Assembly (NCBI GenBank): GCA_002727485.1
Contig: PBXE01000013.1
Location: forward strand, 13,149 to 30,866
Direction: 5' to 3'
DNA: 17,718 bases
Source: Methanobacteriota archaeon
Lineage (GTDB): Archaea; Thermoplasmatota; Poseidoniia; Poseidoniales; Poseidoniaceae
The notes beneath the pieces were generated by a model. The model saw only the letters and a program-made list of their open reading frames with translations, had not been told where the DNA came from and searched no databases. Positions 15,326 to 17,718 of the stretch are shown piece after piece. How positions within the stretch are numbered: position 1 is the first letter of the stretch; each line of letters opens with the position of its first letter. Both the position numbers and the translations under genes were made by a program.

Positions 15326-15380
15326 TTCATGTTTTACCTAATTATGGTAAATTTTTTCCATATATTGACAGAAACATGAA
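15326..15380. repeat. Nested inverted repeats between two minus-strand genes
   Basis: TTCATGTTT (15326-15334) is perfectly complementary to AAACATGAA (15372-15380). Within it TTTACC (15333-15338) pairs with GGTAAA (15346-15351) over a 7-base loop, followed on the plus strand by a T run. Just to the left ATGTTC occurs twice as a direct repeat (15312-15317 and 15323-15328). The structure begins right after the stop of the membrane/TPR gene and may be a terminator or a regulator site for the small membrane protein gene. Confidence 0.45.
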
Positions 15381-16112
15381 TTATTCGGTTCGGTCGTTGA
15401 TATTTGACAGGCTATTTTCAATTGCTTCAATCCACTCCGGTGCAACAGCATCTTCACCACCAGAATCTATCAGGTTCTCAAACCATTTTTCTGCTTCTTC
15501 TTTATCACCAAGAAATTCATGAATTCTATGTAGTGCTACATAAGCCATCGGATTAAGGTGTTCCTCATCAACATCCCATGCTTTTTCAAAACATGATATC
15601 GCTCCGTGTTCACCTGAAATTTGGCCCCTACTCAATGCTACCATTCCAGCTTGACTCCATGCCAAGGGCAGCCTACCGATCAATAGACCCCTAAAGACTA
15701 ACCAGACCTGTCCGCCTGATAAGACTACTAATGCTAAAAATCCTGACCATTGCTCTATAGTACTCAACGAAGACCAAGTTTGAATCATCAAACCTCCGAC
15801 TCCAACGCAGAATAGAAATCCTGACATTGGCGCAACTAAAACTTCTCTTCTAGTATTCAACATATGATGAACACCAAAAATCAAGCCGAGAGCTCCAATA
15901 ATCGATAAGAAAGCCATATGACCGTTTACTGAAGCTGGCCTGGGGGCTGATTGACCGATAAGGAAAAGGGTTGCAACCAGTAATAAAACGCTGCCAAGCC
16001 TTCTGGATGGGTTTGGGAATGGTTGACTTTTTGAACCCATTATCAAGATAATGGCAATAATAAATTCGAAGAGAATTAGAAGCCAACGTGTTGAAGATTC
16101 TTCAAAAAACAT
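15381..16112 (-). CDS. Multi-pass membrane protein with C-terminal TPR-like domain
   Basis: A 243-residue protein with about five hydrophobic helices in residues 9-143 (for example WLLILFEFIIAIILIMG and GFLALVVLSGGQVWLVF), then a soluble C-terminal part (about 150-243) that looks like two or three TPR-type helix pairs (GAISCFEKAWDVDEEHLNP; FLGDKEEAEKWFENLIDSGG). No catalytic motif. The frame is open to 16226, but that part overlaps the rlmH-like gene; ATG 16112 (MFFEESST) begins just before the first helix and is the natural start. It lies 46 bp downstream of rlmH on the same strand, so they may share a transcript. A scaffold in the cytoplasmic membrane is likely; the role is unknown. Confidence 0.78.
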   Translation of the reverse strand: MFFEESSTRWLLILFEFIIAIILIMGSKSQPFPNPSRRLGSVLLLVATLFLIGQSAPRPASVNGHMAFLSIIGALGLIFGVHHMLNTRREVLVAPMSGFLFCVGVGGLMIQTWSSLSTIEQWSGFLALVVLSGGQVWLVFRGLLIGRLPLAWSQAGMVALSRGQISGEHGAISCFEKAWDVDEEHLNPMAYVALHRIHEFLGDKEEAEKWFENLIDSGGEDAVAPEWIEAIENSLSNINDRTE

Positions 16113-16158
16113 ATTGCTCCCCGTGTATGCGGATGTACGTGCAGTTTTGATTATTTGC

Positions 16159-16590
16159 TCAAACTCTATGATACAATGTTCCTTTAATAATCTCTGTTGA
16201 ACGGTAAAGTTGTTCGAGTAATACAACTGCAGCTAATTCGTGTGGGAAAGTCATTTTTGAAAGTGTAATTGAATTTTTAGAAGTGATTTTTTCTCTTTGA
16301 GGCCAGCCATCTACAGGGCCAATCGCTAAATTAATATCTTCAGAATTTAATGACCATTCTGATACCTTTTTTGATAATTCAACTGAAGTGAATTCTAACC
16401 CCCTTTCATCTAAAAAAAATACCTTCTTATTTTCTAGTAATCGATTCAAGTAATCTTCTGGAGTTACCTTATCTGAATGAATTTCTAACTTGATATTCCT
16501 GGCTTTTAGTCTATCACTATATTTTTCAATTAGGCGTGAAAAAGATTGTTGCTTTGGCCTTCCATGCAAGTGAACGATAATTCGGCCCAT
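16159..16590 (-). CDS. rlmH: RlmH-like 23S rRNA pseudouridine methyltransferase
   Basis: SPOUT-class (knotted) SAM methyltransferase; bacterial RlmH methylates N3 of pseudouridine 1915 in helix 69 of 23S rRNA. The 143-residue protein has the family marks in order: FFLDERGLEFTSVEL (58-72), the knot region INLAIGPVDGW (86-96), LSKMTFPHELAAVVLLEQLY (110-129) and the C-terminal YHRV (140-143); the family ends in YHR or YHK and needs this tail. Length is near the bacterial 155. The SAM loop, usually I-G-G-x-x-G, reads I-G-P-V-D-G, so one glycine is replaced. RlmH is mainly bacterial with scattered archaeal members, so target and activity are inferred. ATG 16590 is close to the divergent unknown gene. 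Confidence 0.88.
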   Translation of the reverse strand: MGRIIVHLHGRPKQQSFSRLIEKYSDRLKARNIKLEIHSDKVTPEDYLNRLLENKKVFFLDERGLEFTSVELSKKVSEWSLNSEDINLAIGPVDGWPQREKITSKNSITLSKMTFPHELAAVVLLEQLYRSTEIIKGTLYHRV

Positions 16591-16669
16591 GATAATCGCT
16601 AACAGTCATAGCATTTCACAGTGGTGTATATTCAGCCAAGTTCAAAAAGTAGAGTGTACAGGCAAAGTT

Positions 16670-17005
16670 ATGTCATGGTGGCGATTTTGGGAAAAACCCA
16701 AAAAAAGAACCTTCAATGACCCATTGCTGAAGGATGGAAGAATGTGGCTTTCTGAACTTAGAAATATTTGTGAGATGAATTTTGATAATCCTGAAGAAGC
16801 AAAAAGGCAGATAAGACAAATGCAGGTTGAATGGAATGACAGTTTCAATGAAGGGACCATTTCTAAAGCCAACAAAGAGGGTTTAGAGGGTCGCGCATAC
16901 AGACTTTTAACCTGCAATGATAATGAATGGATAACATGGTTAGATGATTTAGATTTTTGGAAAATGGGATGGAAACCTGTATCTGATAATGAAGACAAGG
17001 TTTGA
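16670..17005 (+). CDS. Small Trp-rich protein of unknown function
   Basis: A 111-residue soluble protein starting MSWWRFWEKPKKRTF, unusually rich in Trp (nine visible), mostly helical and charged, with the middle segment NPEEAKRQIRQMQVEWNDSF and a Trp-rich end (NEWITWLDDLDFWKMGW). No family recognised and no signal peptide. The frame is open to 16589, but that stretch overlaps the promoter side of rlmH; ATG 16670 is preferred. A TATA-like GTATATTC lies about 40 bp upstream. The stop is 1 bp from the start of the mPGES2-like gene, so both are almost certainly co-transcribed and perhaps linked in function. Confidence 0.72.
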   Translation: MSWWRFWEKPKKRTFNDPLLKDGRMWLSELRNICEMNFDNPEEAKRQIRQMQVEWNDSFNEGTISKANKEGLEGRAYRLLTCNDNEWITWLDDLDFWKMGWKPVSDNEDKV

Positions 17006-17006
17006 A

Positions 17007-17718
17007 ATGCAACCAATATTTGGCAATTTCATGGGACAGAAGCCTACTTTACATCTGCTTTATTCTTGTCCCTTCTGTTGGAAAGTTCGAAGCCTTATTG
17101 AATACTTGAATATGGATGTTGAAATGATTCCAGTAAATGGATTAAAAATTAAGAAGGCCGTTTCATTTGCTGGCGACTGGGGTAAGGTTCCAGTATTCAC
17201 TGATGAAAGTGGAGGGATCCATGTAGATTCGACGCCAATTTTGAAATTGATTGATGAGAAATACAATGATGGAAAACTAGCATCCATTTCAACTCCCGAA
17301 AGAAACGAAAAATGGTTAAATTGGGCTGATACAAAGGTATCAAAAGCGACTGTCCCGATTTTGTATGGAACTTTGGGTTCTGCATTCAGGACCACAACCC
17401 GAATTTCTAAAATAGAAAAATTTGGTTTTATTTCCAAGCGCCTTTACGCTTGGGCTGGTTTCCCTGTAATGTGGGGAATTATTGCTAAAAAGAGAGTCAA
17501 GAAAGATGGAAGAACTCCGAAAAAGCTCTGGCATGATTTGTTAACTGAGTTTACCAATGAGCATAATGGGAAGGATTTCTTTGGAGGGTCTTCTCCAAAC
17601 TTAGTTGATTTTTCCGTTTATGGATACATGCGCTCGATTTCCCCATTCCCTCAATTCTCTCAATTAGAGGATCATGAAGCGGGAATTGCATGGTATAACA
17701 GAATGAATGCTGAATGTT
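17007..17718 (+). CDS. Prostaglandin E synthase 2-like thioredoxin/GST-fold protein (3' end outside window)
   Basis: Open from ATG 17007 to the right edge (237 codons visible). The N-terminal glutaredoxin-like domain has the redox motif C21-P-F-C24 in HLLYSCPFCWKVRSLIEYL, and the cis-Pro strand KVPVFTDE followed by VDSTPILKLI. The C-terminal all-helical GST-type part holds KWLNWADTKVSKATVPILY, GFISKRLYAWAGFPVMWG and FFGGSSPNLVDFSVYGYMRSI. This order, including the helix pair before SPNLVDFSVYG, matches membrane-associated prostaglandin E synthase 2 (PTGES2), though prostaglandin synthesis is not expected here; a thiol or glutathione-like redox role is more likely. Only a few residues are probably missing. 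AAGG lies close before the ATG, and the small Trp-rich gene ends 1 bp upstream. Confidence 0.85.
   Translation, partial: MQPIFGNFMGQKPTLHLLYSCPFCWKVRSLIEYLNMDVEMIPVNGLKIKKAVSFAGDWGKVPVFTDESGGIHVDSTPILKLIDEKYNDGKLASISTPERNEKWLNWADTKVSKATVPILYGTLGSAFRTTTRISKIEKFGFISKRLYAWAGFPVMWGIIAKKRVKKDGRTPKKLWHDLLTEFTNEHNGKDFFGGSSPNLVDFSVYGYMRSISPFPQFSQLEDHEAGIAWYNRMNAEC

Noticed and set aside
17060..17437. 125-codon minus-strand frame at the right end
   Set aside because: It lies fully within the mPGES2-like gene, whose plus-strand product has clear conserved motifs.
1..17718. CRISPR arrays, insertion sequences, attachment sites or prophage
   Set aside because: No regularly spaced repeats, transposase or integrase motifs were found; the initiator tRNA has no adjacent duplicated 3' end or integrase gene.

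Overview
The window looks like a stretch of chromosome from a marine planktonic archaeon, most likely Marine Group II (Candidatus Poseidoniales, Thermoplasmatota). Evidence for Archaea: a RadA recombinase with an N-terminal helix-hairpin-helix domain, an FtsZ1-type FtsZ, an AK6/Fap7-type adenylate kinase, and an initiator tRNA-Met with an A1:U72 end pair. Evidence for MGII in particular is softer: low G+C, a PKD-type lipoprotein with an SGCLGGE lipobox region, and bacterial-looking metabolic genes such as an E. coli-like isocitrate dehydrogenase. The taxonomic call is an inference from gene content. Some genes have Shine-Dalgarno-like sites (924, 5786 and 14397 starts) and others have none, as expected for mixed leadered and leaderless archaeal initiation.

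Layout. 1-828 (minus): AK6-type kinase followed by the first 76 codons of a CDP-alcohol phosphatidyltransferase that runs off the left edge. 924-1685 (plus): an unrecognised helical protein, convergent with an initiator tRNA-Met (1688-1765, minus, CCA encoded). 1852-2724 (plus): PKD-like lipoprotein, ending in a hairpin. 2887-5144 (plus): radA then ftsZ, an information and cell-division block. 5145-5786 (minus): a membrane-anchored choice-of-anchor-V/Reeler-like surface protein. 5909-6532 (plus): unknown acidic protein, tail-overlapping an OsmC-like protein (6500-6892, minus). 6942-8177 (plus): NADP-type isocitrate dehydrogenase. 8215-11598 (minus): a 1127-residue protein with a long helical region and a C-terminal PIN nuclease domain, the most unusual gene here. 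11735-12223 (plus): a four-helix, His-rich membrane protein. 12220-13209 (minus): DHH phosphoesterase. 13292-13702 (plus): Nudix hydrolase. 13699-14911 (minus): DUF2203 protein plus PduO-type cobalamin adenosyltransferase. 14998-16590 (minus): RlmH-like rRNA methyltransferase, membrane/TPR protein and a two-helix small membrane protein. 16670-17718 (plus): small unknown protein and a prostaglandin-E-synthase-2-like thioredoxin/GST protein cut by the right edge.

The genes are mostly housekeeping and do not form one obvious pathway. Several deal with RNA or nucleotides (AK6, PIN protein, DHH, Nudix, RlmH, tRNA), a few with redox or stress (OsmC, mPGES2-like, His-rich membrane protein), and two with the cell surface. 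The region is compact: two convergent pairs share 4 bp at their stops, and the longest gap between genes is about 160 bp. I saw no insertion sequence, prophage, CRISPR array, toxin-antitoxin pair or recognisable defence system, and no clear evidence of a wholly new multi-gene system. The best leads are single genes: the PIN fusion, the RlmH variant, the CxCH surface protein and the mPGES2-like protein.
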